This document shows, one piece after another, positions 7,591 through 15,361 of a DNA stretch of 64,000 nt. The notes below the pieces were generated by a model, which searched no databases, had not been told where the DNA came from, and saw only the letters and a program-made list of their open reading frames with translations. The translations under genes were made by a program, and so were the position numbers. Within the stretch, counting starts at the first letter, position 1; each line of letters opens with the position of its first letter. Source of the DNA: Solobacterium sp. (GTDB lineage: Bacteria > Bacillota_I > Bacilli_A > Erysipelotrichales > Erysipelotrichaceae). The stretch covers positions 1 to 64,000 of the forward strand of contig JAFRCE010000005.1 of the NCBI GenBank assembly GCA_017404505.1, written 5' to 3'.

Positions 7591-8451
7591 ATGAAAGTAT
7601 TACTTGCAGGAGCTTTTGGTAAGCTCGGAACAGACGTCCTGAAAACACTTGTCCGGGAAGGACATGATGTTCTTGCCATCGATATGGTAACAAGAGATGT
7701 AGATGGTATCGAAGGAAAGTATGAGAAGAAGGTTGTGGATGTCACGAAACCGGATCAGGTTGCCGGTATCTGTGCCGGCCGGGAAGTCGTTGTCACGACA
7801 GTCGGTCTGACCCGCGGTTTTGACAAAGTAACGAATTATGACATTGACTATCAGGGAAATCTGAATCTGCTCAACGACGCAGTAAAGGAAGGTGTCAAGA
7901 ACTTCGCATATGTTTCCGTTCTGAAGGCGGATGATCCGCGGGCAGCCAACATTCCGATGCTGGATGCCAAAGCCAAACTGGAGAAGAAACTCAAGGCCAG
8001 CGGCCTGCAGTATACGATTTACCGTCCGACCGGTTATTTCTATGACATCGTCAAGGTGTTCAAGCCGATGATCGCCAAGGGAAAGGTTACTCTGCTTGGC
8101 AAGGACAATGTTTCCTGCAATGTCATCGACACAACGGATCTGGCAGATTTCATGGTTGAACATATGCTGGATGACAACAAGACATACAACATCGGCGGCA
8201 CGGAAACATATACGTATGAAGAAATCGCCAACATGATGTTCGCCGTCAACAACAAAACACCGAATATCTCAAGAGCGCCGGAATGGCTGTTCGATGTGCT
8301 TGCCTGGATCCAGAAGATCAAAAAGACCGGTAAGGAAGGCCTGATCCGTTTCTCCAAGTGGACAATGACCGAATCCATGGTCGCTGATACACAGTACGGA
8401 AAGCTCTCTTTCAAAAAGTACATTGAAGAGAACGGAAAGGTCGACGCGTAA
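7591..8451 (+). CDS. Atypical NmrA/divinyl-reductase-like NAD(P)-binding SDR protein
   Basis: 286 aa. The N-terminus has the atypical SDR nucleotide-binding loop GAFGKLG (residues 7-13), and the catalytic YxxxK of classical SDRs is absent. The region AYVSVLKADD, then KAKLEKKLKASGLQYTIYRPTGYF, is the pattern of the NmrA, divinyl chlorophyllide 8-vinyl reductase and NDUFA9 branch. Members either reduce a vinyl group or only bind NADP(H). The gene follows 5 bases after the unknown protein and overlaps the next start by one base. I infer a reductase or redox sensor in the operon's pathway. Confidence 0.8.
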   Translation: MKVLLAGAFGKLGTDVLKTLVREGHDVLAIDMVTRDVDGIEGKYEKKVVDVTKPDQVAGICAGREVVVTTVGLTRGFDKVTNYDIDYQGNLNLLNDAVKEGVKNFAYVSVLKADDPRAANIPMLDAKAKLEKKLKASGLQYTIYRPTGYFYDIVKVFKPMIAKGKVTLLGKDNVSCNVIDTTDLADFMVEHMLDDNKTYNIGGTETYTYEEIANMMFAVNNKTPNISRAPEWLFDVLAWIQKIKKTGKEGLIRFSKWTMTESMVADTQYGKLSFKKYIEENGKVDA

Positions 8452-9239
8452 TGGGCTGGAATCTCCTCTGGATCGTATTTGTTGTATGTCTTCAGGCATG
8501 CTCGATCGGCTTTAAGAAATTTGTCTGGTTCATGTCGATCGGCTATGGCCTCGGTATCGCGGCCGGCGGCGCAGCCATTCTCTGTGTCTTCTTTTCCAGG
8601 CTGAACTGGCTGTCTGTTTTCCAGTGCGCCGTTCTGCTGTTCTACGGAATCCGTCTGGCATACTTCCTGTGGTCCCGTGAGCGCAACAGCAAGGCCTACA
8701 ATGAGGCAATGAAAGGTGTTTCCGACAGTACGGTTCCGATGCCTGTCATGGTTGCCATGTGGGTCTTCATGGGAGCTCTGTACACCATGCAGGTTTCGCC
8801 TGTTTTCTACCGCCTGTATAACGGCAGCACGGATGTCGCCGTGCCGCTGATCGGCGCGCTGATTTCGCTTGCCGGTGCCTGCATCGAAGCGATGGCTGAC
8901 AAGCAGAAGAGCGAGCAGAAAAAGAAAAATCCGGGAAAGGTGGCTATGGAAGGTCTCTTCCGTCTCTGCCGCTGCCCGAACTATTTCGGCGAACTGCTGA
9001 TGTGGCTGGGTGTTTTTATCGGCGGTCTGACAACGTATCACGGAATCGGCCAGTGGCTGATGGCAGTGATCTCCTTCGTCGCCATCTGCGGCATCATGTT
9101 CAACGGTGCCCAGCGTCTGGAAAAGAGACAGTCTGAACGATACGGCGATGATCCGGAATTCAATCACTATTGTGACACGACACCGATCATCATCCCGTTT
9201 GTGCCGCTCTATCATCTGAACAAAAAGGGAGACAGATAA
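8451..9239 (+). CDS. DUF1295 / steroid 5-alpha-reductase-fold membrane protein
   Basis: 262 aa with about six membrane segments. The C-terminal signature LFRLCRCPNYFGELLMWLG followed by a final RYGDDPEF and a Tyr/His-rich end is the DUF1295 pattern, related to steroid 5-alpha-reductases and isoprenylcysteine methyltransferases. The steroid enzymes reduce a C=C bond with NADPH inside the membrane. The start overlaps the SDR stop (TAATG). In this operon it could be the membrane reductase for a hydrophobic conjugated substrate; the substrate is not identified. Confidence 0.82.
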   Translation: MGWNLLWIVFVVCLQACSIGFKKFVWFMSIGYGLGIAAGGAAILCVFFSRLNWLSVFQCAVLLFYGIRLAYFLWSRERNSKAYNEAMKGVSDSTVPMPVMVAMWVFMGALYTMQVSPVFYRLYNGSTDVAVPLIGALISLAGACIEAMADKQKSEQKKKNPGKVAMEGLFRLCRCPNYFGELLMWLGVFIGGLTTYHGIGQWLMAVISFVAICGIMFNGAQRLEKRQSERYGDDPEFNHYCDTTPIIIPFVPLYHLNKKGDR

Positions 9240-9241
9240 AC

Positions 9242-9853
9242 ATGACTCTGCCTATGGCGATCGTGGATTTCATCCCGGTCATTCTGTTCCTGATGGCAGC
9301 CATGACACTTCTGCATGACCTCTATCATATGATGTCCAAAGGCGCCTTTGCCTTACTGGCCGCCGGACTGATCGTTATATCCGTTGCGGGGTTTTACAAA
9401 GCGACATGGAAGCTTCTGTATGCCCTGAATATCTGTGATTTCGCTGCACTGAACGCTTCCTTTTTCCCGATGCAGGCAACCGGCTTCATGCTCGGCGGTA
9501 TCGGCATGCTGGCACTGCTGTTCTTCCCGCAGAAGAAAGGTGCTTATGTGGCAGCAGCCCCGGCTGTCTTCAGCGGCACGATGATTTTCGTGGTCTTTAC
9601 GATTCTTGGCACCTGCAGTATCTGGGGCGGACTGGCCGCGATTGCCGCGAAAATGAAAAAGAAAAACATTATGATGCTTCTTCTGGTTTCTCTTTTGTGC
9701 ATGCTGGGCATGGGTTATCTTTCTTCAAAAGACTTCTCCAACCCGCTGATGAACTGGATCGGAGAAGGTGTCAATCTCCTTGGTATGGTTCTCTTCTTCT
9801 CAAGTGTCCGCTTACTGCATCAGGCAGAACTGGCGGCATTTGAATACAAATAA
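9242..9853 (+). CDS. Unknown multi-pass membrane protein, last gene of the TetR operon
   Basis: 203 aa, not recognised. About six hydrophobic helices are visible (roughly residues 8-24, 33-50, 72-95, 100-125, 138-156 and 165-185), with positive loops such as KMKKKN. There is no obvious motif; histidines at 25 and 28 (LLHDLYHMM) near the end of helix 1 could hold a metal or heme. It begins two bases after the DUF1295 stop and ends at a strong terminator. It may be a transporter or a redox partner for the membrane reductase. Confidence 0.75.
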   Translation: MTLPMAIVDFIPVILFLMAAMTLLHDLYHMMSKGAFALLAAGLIVISVAGFYKATWKLLYALNICDFAALNASFFPMQATGFMLGGIGMLALLFFPQKKGAYVAAAPAVFSGTMIFVVFTILGTCSIWGGLAAIAAKMKKKNIMMLLLVSLLCMLGMGYLSSKDFSNPLMNWIGEGVNLLGMVLFFSSVRLLHQAELAAFEYK

Positions 9854-9891
9854 ATGAAAGATGCATCAGCCTGACTGGTGCATTTTTCATT
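9853..9891 (+). terminator. Terminator of the TetR operon
   Basis: A 17-base stem with two mismatches is formed by AATGAAAGATGCATCAG and CTGGTGCATTTTTCATT around a five-base loop. The T-run is inside the 3' arm. Confidence 0.75.
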
Positions 9892-9940
9892 GTCAGAAGA
9901 GACCTGGCAGGGCTACACTGAAACCGGAGGAATCAGAAGT

Positions 9941-10294
9941 ATGTTAATGATATGCTACAACAAATGCGGAACCTGCCGGAAGGCGAAAAAATGGCTGGAA
10001 GAACATGGGATTTCCTTCACGGAAAGAGATATTAAAACCGAGAATCCGACCGCTGCCGAACTGAAGAAATGGCAGAAACAGAGCGGTGTGGAATGGCGGA
10101 AATTCTTCAATACCAGCGGCCGGCTGTACAAGGAAAACAACATAAAAGACCGCCTGAAAGAGATGAGCGACAAAGAGATCGTCGAACTGCTCGCAAGTGA
10201 CGGAATGATGGTGAAAAGACCGGTCCTGATTACCGGTGACAAGGTTCTGATCGGCTTTAAGGAAAATGAATACGAGACTCTGCTGAATCAATAA
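9941..10294 (+). CDS. Spx/ArsC-family thioredoxin-fold protein
   Basis: 117 aa from the ATG at 9941 (CGGAGGA ten bases upstream); an upstream in-frame start at 9878 is within the previous terminator and rejected. CYNKCGTCRKAKKWLEEHG has the CxxC active site of the arsenate reductase/Spx/YffB family, and VKRPVLI with its conserved Arg-Pro is the second family motif. Spx binds RNA polymerase under thiol stress, while YffB-like members may be reductases. Sequence does not decide between these. The gene is monocistronic. Confidence 0.85.
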   Translation: MLMICYNKCGTCRKAKKWLEEHGISFTERDIKTENPTAAELKKWQKQSGVEWRKFFNTSGRLYKENNIKDRLKEMSDKEIVELLASDGMMVKRPVLITGDKVLIGFKENEYETLLNQ

Positions 10295-10323
10295 AACTGC
10301 CTGTTTCATCAGGCAGTTTTTCT
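10293..10323. terminator. Bidirectional terminator
   Basis: AAAACTGCCTG pairs with CAGGCAGTTTT around TTTCAT. A-run and T-run flank both sides, so it can serve the Spx-like gene and the opposing phosphatase gene. Confidence 0.9.
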
Positions 10324-11131
10324 TATCGGAATTCTTTTTTTCTTTTTCTGGCAGCTTCGACAAGATCGAAGTCTTCCAGTATGTTGCAGTCCAGGTCGGC
10401 GATGACCGAGAGAGCCCGCATCAGGGCTGTATCATCCAGAAAACGGCGCGGATCATGGACATCAAGACCTATAATAATCGGACACTTTTTCCGGGCGAAT
10501 TCTTCAAAGAAAACACGGGTGGGATAGGGATAACGCAGTCCGTCCGGGAACCGATACATGCCCCGCTGCACACCTGAGCCGGCATTCAGTTCCAGTGGCA
10601 TATTGTATTTCAGAGAGATATCCGCGATGCGTGCGGCACATTCCCGTACGGATCCGTCCAGCCTCTGATAACGGTAAAGAGCGACATCAGGATGGGCGAT
10701 ATAATCACAGAGATTCCGTTCACATGCCTTTTCCAGCATGTCAACATACCGATGCAGGGTATCGCCATCGTTGATGGAGTAAACACTGACGCTGTCGAAG
10801 TAAACATTATGCTGGCCGAGAATCAGATAATCCAGACTGCGGCGGTATTCACTGAGCGTTTCCCACTGATCTGGGTAATACTCAACTTCCATGCCGAGAT
10901 GAATACGGATCTGATTTTTATTTTTTTCCTGCAGGGACGGATACTGGCGATGTATCCCGGAACCTCACTGATATCCATTCTTTCATATGGCTGCGGTTTC
11001 GGATATGCCGCGTGATCACTGAATCCAAGTGTTTTCAGGCCACCCTGAATGGCAGCCAGTACATATTCCTCATCTTCTCCGACGGCATGTCCGCAGCGTT
11101 TTGTATGGGTATGCCAGTTTGTTCTGATCAT
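10323..11131 (-). pseudogene. Histidinol-phosphatase (PHP/HisJ family), frameshifted
   Basis: The PHP-domain phosphatase reads in two frames. The 5' part holds NWHTHTKRCGHA (metal-binding HxH) and LGFSDHA. The 3' part holds LGMEVEYYP, LGQHNVYF, YIAHPD, LELNAG and IIGLDVHDP. The join lies near 10932-10938, at the run of three C on the coding strand: family proteins have LQEK after the Ile-Arg, and this LQEK is only in the second frame. The span of 809 bases is one short of a multiple of three, so a single base is missing and the repaired protein would be 269 aa. AAGGTG precedes the ATG at 11131. No his genes are near. It is either a real frameshift or an assembly error. Confidence 0.82.
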
Positions 11132-11149
11132 ATTGAACACCTTCGTTTT

Positions 11150-11785
11150 CTAAAGCACGTCTGCCAGTTCTTCCGGATCTTTGACAATTCTGAGAGCTCC
11201 GGCTTTTTTCATTTCATCCGCATTTCCGAAGCCCCATGCCACACCGATCGACGCCAGGCCGGTTTCCGCCGCGCCAGTGATATCAAATACAGTGTCACCG
11301 ATCATCAGCGGGTTTTCAAAATGACTTTGCGAGAGCAGCCATTTCAGGACATCTTTTTTCTTTTCCCGGCTCCGGTCATAAGTCGCGCCGGCAATGATTT
11401 CAAAATAGGATGTCAGATGAAAACGTTCCAGAAGTTCTTTTGCCAGAGGTTCCGGCTTGGACGTGGCGGTAAAGAGGCGATAGCCTTTGTCCTTCAATGT
11501 CTGAAGACAGGCTTCCATACCGGGATACGGTTCGCATTCATACTTTCCTTCCGTGTAATATAACTCGCGGTAGCGCCGGACAGCTTCCGGTACTTCTTCT
11601 TCGGGAATGCCGAAACGCAGAAACGTTTCCGAAAGCGGCGGACCAACGAAGACGCGCAGTTCATCCGGATCACGAACCGAGATATCAAAAAAAGACAGGG
11701 CATATGCGGCACAGCGCATGATTCCTGCGCCGGTATCCAGCAGGGTGCCGTCCAGATCAAAAAACAGAGCGTCATATTCCGGCAT
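11150..11785 (-). CDS. HAD-superfamily phosphatase, phosphoglycolate phosphatase-like
   Basis: 211 aa from the ATG at 11785 (GGAGGAGA upstream). Motif I is FFDLDGTLLDTG, motif II FTATSKPE, and motif IV IGDTVFDITGA; the helical cap between them and the GVAWGFG near the end are the PGP/pyrophosphatase (Gph, PpaX) pattern. It probably dephosphorylates a small phosphorylated metabolite such as phosphoglycolate. It is the upstream gene of a two-gene minus-strand operon with the frameshifted PHP phosphatase 18 bases downstream. Confidence 0.86.
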   Translation of the reverse strand: MPEYDALFFDLDGTLLDTGAGIMRCAAYALSFFDISVRDPDELRVFVGPPLSETFLRFGIPEEEVPEAVRRYRELYYTEGKYECEPYPGMEACLQTLKDKGYRLFTATSKPEPLAKELLERFHLTSYFEIIAGATYDRSREKKKDVLKWLLSQSHFENPLMIGDTVFDITGAAETGLASIGVAWGFGNADEMKKAGALRIVKDPEELADVL

Positions 11786-11846
11786 CGTATCTCCTCCAAA
11801 CAACAAGAATATATCACAGTTTTCCGGGAAATATGGGATGGAATGA

Positions 11847-11895
11847 TTGACGCCGAAAACAACTCATATATAATAATAGTTGAACAGTTGTTCAA
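11847..11895 (+). promoter_or_regulatory. Promoter with ArsR/SmtB-type operator for the metal ATPase
   Basis: TTGACG (11847-11852), a 16-base spacer and TATAAT (11869-11874) precede an inverted repeat TTGAACA-GT-TGTTCAA at 11880-11895, covering the start site. The arms fit the TGAACA...TGTTCA operator of ArsR/SmtB metal sensors such as CadC and SmtB. I infer derepression by zinc, cadmium or lead. No ArsR-family gene is present in this window, so the repressor must act from elsewhere. Confidence 0.78.
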
Positions 11896-11909
11896 ATGAG
11901 GAAACGATT

Positions 11910-14900
11910 ATGACAACACTGAAATATAAACTTGACGGTCTGGACTGTGAACACTGTGCAGCCCGGCTGGAAAAGAAACTGGCAGCTCTGGAAGGAATTG
12001 AAGAAGCACAGGTTCTCTATCCGGACTGTATATGCATTCTGAAAACAGCGAAAGAAGAAGCTGAGATAGAACCGGCGATCCTTCATCTGATCAAAGAAGA
12101 GGAACCGGAAATCGTACCGGAAGAATTACACGAGCATCATCACGATCACTGTGACTGTCATGAGCATCACGAACATGAACACCACCACGATGAACATGAA
12201 GAAGCCATCTATTACTTTGAAGTCAAAGGCGTGGACTGTGCCGGCTGCGCGAAAAAACTGGAAGAGAAGATCGCCACAGTCGAAGGCCTGGAAGATGTCA
12301 GCTTTAATTATGACGAAAGTCTGCTGCAGTATACCTGCGCCCATGAACTGGGCAAGGAAATGGCGGAAAAAGTCACTGCCCTGATCGCTGCGGAAGAACC
12401 GGAAGCAACCGTCACTGCGAAGGGTCATGCCCATGTGCATCATGACCATGATCACTGTGACTGCCATGAACATCACGAACATGAGCATCATCACGATGAA
12501 CATGAAGAAGCCATTTATTACTTTGAAGTCAAAGGTGTGGACTGTGCCGGCTGCGCGAAAAAACTGGAAGAGAAGATTGCCGCCATCGAAGGCCTGGAAG
12601 ATGTCAGCTTCAATTATGACAAAAGTCTGCTGAAATATACCTGCGCCCATGATCTCGGTAAGGAAATGGCGGAAAAAGTCACTGCCCTGATTGCTGCGGA
12701 AGAACCGGAAGCAGCCGTCACTGCGAAGGGTCATGCCCATGTGCATCGTGCCCATGATCACTGTGACTGCCATGAACATCACGAACATGAGCATCATGAA
12801 CATCATCATGAAAAACATCACTTCGTTACCGAACGGACAAAGCGTTTTTCCATTACTGGAATCGACTGTGCCGACTGTGCTGCCAAACTGGAAAGGCATC
12901 TGGAAAAAATCGCCGGCATCGAAAATGTCAGTATCAGTTTTATGAACAGCACGCTGATGTATGACTGCGATGCGGAAGACAATGAACGAATTGAGCAGGA
13001 GATCCGGAAGATCACTGCCCGGGAAGAACCGGAAGCAATCATCGCGCCGCTGTCAGCCGGGCGGAATTACCAGTTCCGCATTCATAACATCGACTGTGCC
13101 GACTGCGCCGATAAACTGGCCCGCAAAGCCGGGAAAATCAGCGGCGTCATCAGTGCCGATGCGGATTTCATCCATGAAATACTGAACGTCGCCTGTGAGC
13201 CGAAAGATCTGCCGGCGGTGAAGGAAGCCGTGATTGCCATGGTGCAGAAGGAAGAACCGGAAGTGGAAGTCAGTCTTCTGGAAAAGAAAGCGGCTGCTGA
13301 AAAACAGGAAGAAGAGGAGGATGACCGTGTCATGGTCATCCGGCTGATTGCCGGTGCTGTACTGTTCCTGGCATCTCTGTTTGTTTCCGGCGGTCTGCAG
13401 ATGGGATTGTCGGTCGCCGCCTGGCTGGTTCTGGGCTATGACGTTCTCATAAAAGCAGTGCGCGGCATCGGCCGCGGTCAGGTCTTTGACGAACACTTCC
13501 TGATGGCGGTAGCCACTATAGCGGCAATCTATCTGAAAGATTACCGGGAAGCTGCCGGTGTCATGCTGTTTTATCAGATCGGTGAATACTTCCAGGATAT
13601 GGCTGTCAGAAGATCGCGGCGCTCGATTGGTGAACTGATGGATATCCGCAGTGAGTATGCGATGGTTCTCCGCAACGGTGAATTCCAGAAGGTGGATCCC
13701 GAAGAAGTCTCCGTCGGGGAAACGATCCGTGTCGTTGCCGGTGAAAAGATTCCTCTGGACGGTGTGATCGTGGAAGGCGCGTCAAGTCTGAATACCGCAT
13801 CGCTGACCGGTGAGTCACGGCTGCGTGACGTGGATGTAAACGATGAAGCGATCAGCGGCGCGCTGAACATGAACGGAACTCTGCTGATCAGAGTCAGCCG
13901 GCCATACAGTGAATCGACAGTCGCGAAGATACTCGAACTGGTGGAAAATGCCGAGTCGAGAAAATCATCGCAGGAGAAATTCATTACGAAATTCTCCCGC
14001 TACTATACGCCGCTGGTTGTCTTCGCGGCCATTATCACGGCTACGGTGGTGGCCATGGTCAGCGGTGATCTCAACGAGGGAATCTACCGAGCCTGTACAT
14101 TCCTTGTCATCTCCTGCCCATGCGCACTGGTCATTTCCATTCCGCTTTCCTTCTTTGCCGGTATCGGCGGTCTTTCCGGTCAGGGTGTGCTGATCAAAGG
14201 CGCCAATCTGATTGAAGATCTGTCCGGTATCACACATGTGATCATGGATAAGACCGGAACACTGACCTCGGGAAGCTTCGCCGTCAGTGAAATTCTGGAT
14301 ACGGAAGATCCGAAAGCCGTTCTGAAAGACGCCGCGTATGCGGAACATATTTCCAACCATCCGCTGGCTCTTGGCATTCTGGCCGCATGTGAAGAGGAAA
14401 TCGATGAAACGCTGATCCGTGATGCGGAAGAAATCGCCGGCCGCGGCCTGAAAGTGACAGTAAGTGGTGAAACGATCCTGGCCGGCAATGAGAAACTGAT
14501 GCAGGATCATCAGATCGACTGTCCTTCCCACAGCACAGCCGGAACGGTGGTCTATGTGGCACGGAACAATCAGTACGAAGGCTGTCTTGTCCTGCGTGAC
14601 CAGCTGAAGGAAACGGCGAAGACAGCGGTGCGGAAACTGCAGGAAAATGGCCGCGGCTGCTATATCGTTTCCGGCGACAGCAAAGCGATCGTCGAAGAAA
14701 CGAATGCCGAACTCGGCTGCCGGAAAGCGTATGGCGAGTGCCTGCCGCAGGATAAAGTGAAGATCGTCGAAGAATTGAAATCAGAAGGAAAAACCGCCTT
14801 TGTCGGCGACGGTGTCAATGACGCGCCGGTTCTGGCCGCAGCCGATATCGGCATGGCGATGGGAGCGCTGGGCTCCGATGCGGCAATCGAAGCGGCGGAT

Positions 14901-15137
14901 GTCGTCATTATGGATGACAATCCGGAAAAGATCGCACTGGCGATCGACGGAGCCGGCCGGATCCTGAAGGTTGCCCGGCAGAATATCTATGGAGCCATCA
15001 GTATCAAGATCCTGACCCTGATACTCGGCGCCTTCGGAATCGCCAACATGTGGATGGCGATCTTCGCCGATACCGGCGTTGCCATGTTATGTGTGCTGAA
15101 CGCTATGCGGCTGCTGTATATAGGCCGCCGCGCATAA
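11910..15137 (+). CDS. Zn/Cd/Pb-exporting P1B-type ATPase with five HMA domains
   Basis: 1075 aa from the ATG at 11910 (GAGGAAA upstream); ZntA/CadA proteins are usually 650-750 aa. The N-terminal half has five heavy-metal-associated domains with DCxxC sites at C13/C16, C110/C113, C212/C215, C320/C323 and C396/C399, the first four separated from each other by up to three His/Glu-rich linkers. The membrane core has TGES, the Zn/Cd/Pb-type CPC motif (C736), the phosphorylated Asp D780 in DKTGTLT, SNHPLA and GDGVNDAP. It pumps divalent soft metals out of the cytoplasm. The operator upstream indicates metal induction. Confidence 0.95.
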   Translation: MTTLKYKLDGLDCEHCAARLEKKLAALEGIEEAQVLYPDCICILKTAKEEAEIEPAILHLIKEEEPEIVPEELHEHHHDHCDCHEHHEHEHHHDEHEEAIYYFEVKGVDCAGCAKKLEEKIATVEGLEDVSFNYDESLLQYTCAHELGKEMAEKVTALIAAEEPEATVTAKGHAHVHHDHDHCDCHEHHEHEHHHDEHEEAIYYFEVKGVDCAGCAKKLEEKIAAIEGLEDVSFNYDKSLLKYTCAHDLGKEMAEKVTALIAAEEPEAAVTAKGHAHVHRAHDHCDCHEHHEHEHHEHHHEKHHFVTERTKRFSITGIDCADCAAKLERHLEKIAGIENVSISFMNSTLMYDCDAEDNERIEQEIRKITAREEPEAIIAPLSAGRNYQFRIHNIDCADCADKLARKAGKISGVISADADFIHEILNVACEPKDLPAVKEAVIAMVQKEEPEVEVSLLEKKAAAEKQEEEEDDRVMVIRLIAGAVLFLASLFVSGGLQMGLSVAAWLVLGYDVLIKAVRGIGRGQVFDEHFLMAVATIAAIYLKDYREAAGVMLFYQIGEYFQDMAVRRSRRSIGELMDIRSEYAMVLRNGEFQKVDPEEVSVGETIRVVAGEKIPLDGVIVEGASSLNTASLTGESRLRDVDVNDEAISGALNMNGTLLIRVSRPYSESTVAKILELVENAESRKSSQEKFITKFSRYYTPLVVFAAIITATVVAMVSGDLNEGIYRACTFLVISCPCALVISIPLSFFAGIGGLSGQGVLIKGANLIEDLSGITHVIMDKTGTLTSGSFAVSEILDTEDPKAVLKDAAYAEHISNHPLALGILAACEEEIDETLIRDAEEIAGRGLKVTVSGETILAGNEKLMQDHQIDCPSHSTAGTVVYVARNNQYEGCLVLRDQLKETAKTAVRKLQENGRGCYIVSGDSKAIVEETNAELGCRKAYGECLPQDKVKIVEELKSEGKTAFVGDGVNDAPVLAAADIGMAMGALGSDAAIEAADVVIMDDNPEKIALAIDGAGRILKVARQNIYGAISIKILTLILGAFGIANMWMAIFADTGVAMLCVLNAMRLLYIGRRA
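12144..12755 (+). repeat. 306-bp in-frame tandem repeat (His-rich linker plus HMA domain)
   Basis: Two nearly identical 306-base units (12144-12449 and 12450-12755) start at GATCACTGTGACTG, and a partial third copy of the His-rich linker starts at 12756. Each unit encodes 102 aa: a His/Glu-rich linker and one HMA domain (HMA2, HMA3). The exact period and few differences point to a recent duplication inside the ATPase gene, and copy number could vary by recombination. Confidence 0.93.
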
Positions 15138-15197
15138 GGGTGAAAAAACTTGCCGAAATGAAAAATGCCATGTATATTGACGAAGAGGTAAAACAGT

Positions 15198-15299
15198 ATG
15201 AGCGTATTTGATATGATCTGTGTCGGAACTCTGGTTCTGTTTGTCGGCGGGTATTTCTGGGTCATGGCATCCCGGAAGGCGGCACCGCCGAAAGAATGA
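15198..15299 (+). CDS. Small single-pass membrane protein downstream of the metal ATPase
   Basis: 33 aa: MSVFDMICVGTLVLFVGGYF then WVMASRKAAPPKE. One hydrophobic segment (residues 6-24) is followed by a positive tail, so the C-terminus is probably cytoplasmic. AGAGGT stands 8 bases before the ATG. It lies 60 bases after the ATPase stop and before a strong terminator, so co-expression is likely. It could be an accessory peptide for the pump. Not recognised. Confidence 0.6.
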   Translation: MSVFDMICVGTLVLFVGGYFWVMASRKAAPPKE

Positions 15300-15303
15300 A
15301 TAT

Positions 15304-15343
15304 GAAAAAAGCGGGAGTGATCTGATCACTCCCGCCTTTTTTT
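15304..15343. terminator. Strong bidirectional terminator
   Basis: GCGGGAGTGATC pairs with GATCACTCCCGC around two bases, flanked by an A-run and a T-run. It separates the metal-pump operon from the opposing CHAP gene. Confidence 0.92.
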
Positions 15344-15361
15344 CGTCTGGCTTATTCGATT

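Noticed and set aside
12121..12830. Regular CATCA/GAACAT repeats that look like a CRISPR or satellite array
   Set aside because: They are in frame and encode His/Glu-rich linkers of the metal ATPase; spacers are not unique and the long period of 306 bases follows domain boundaries.
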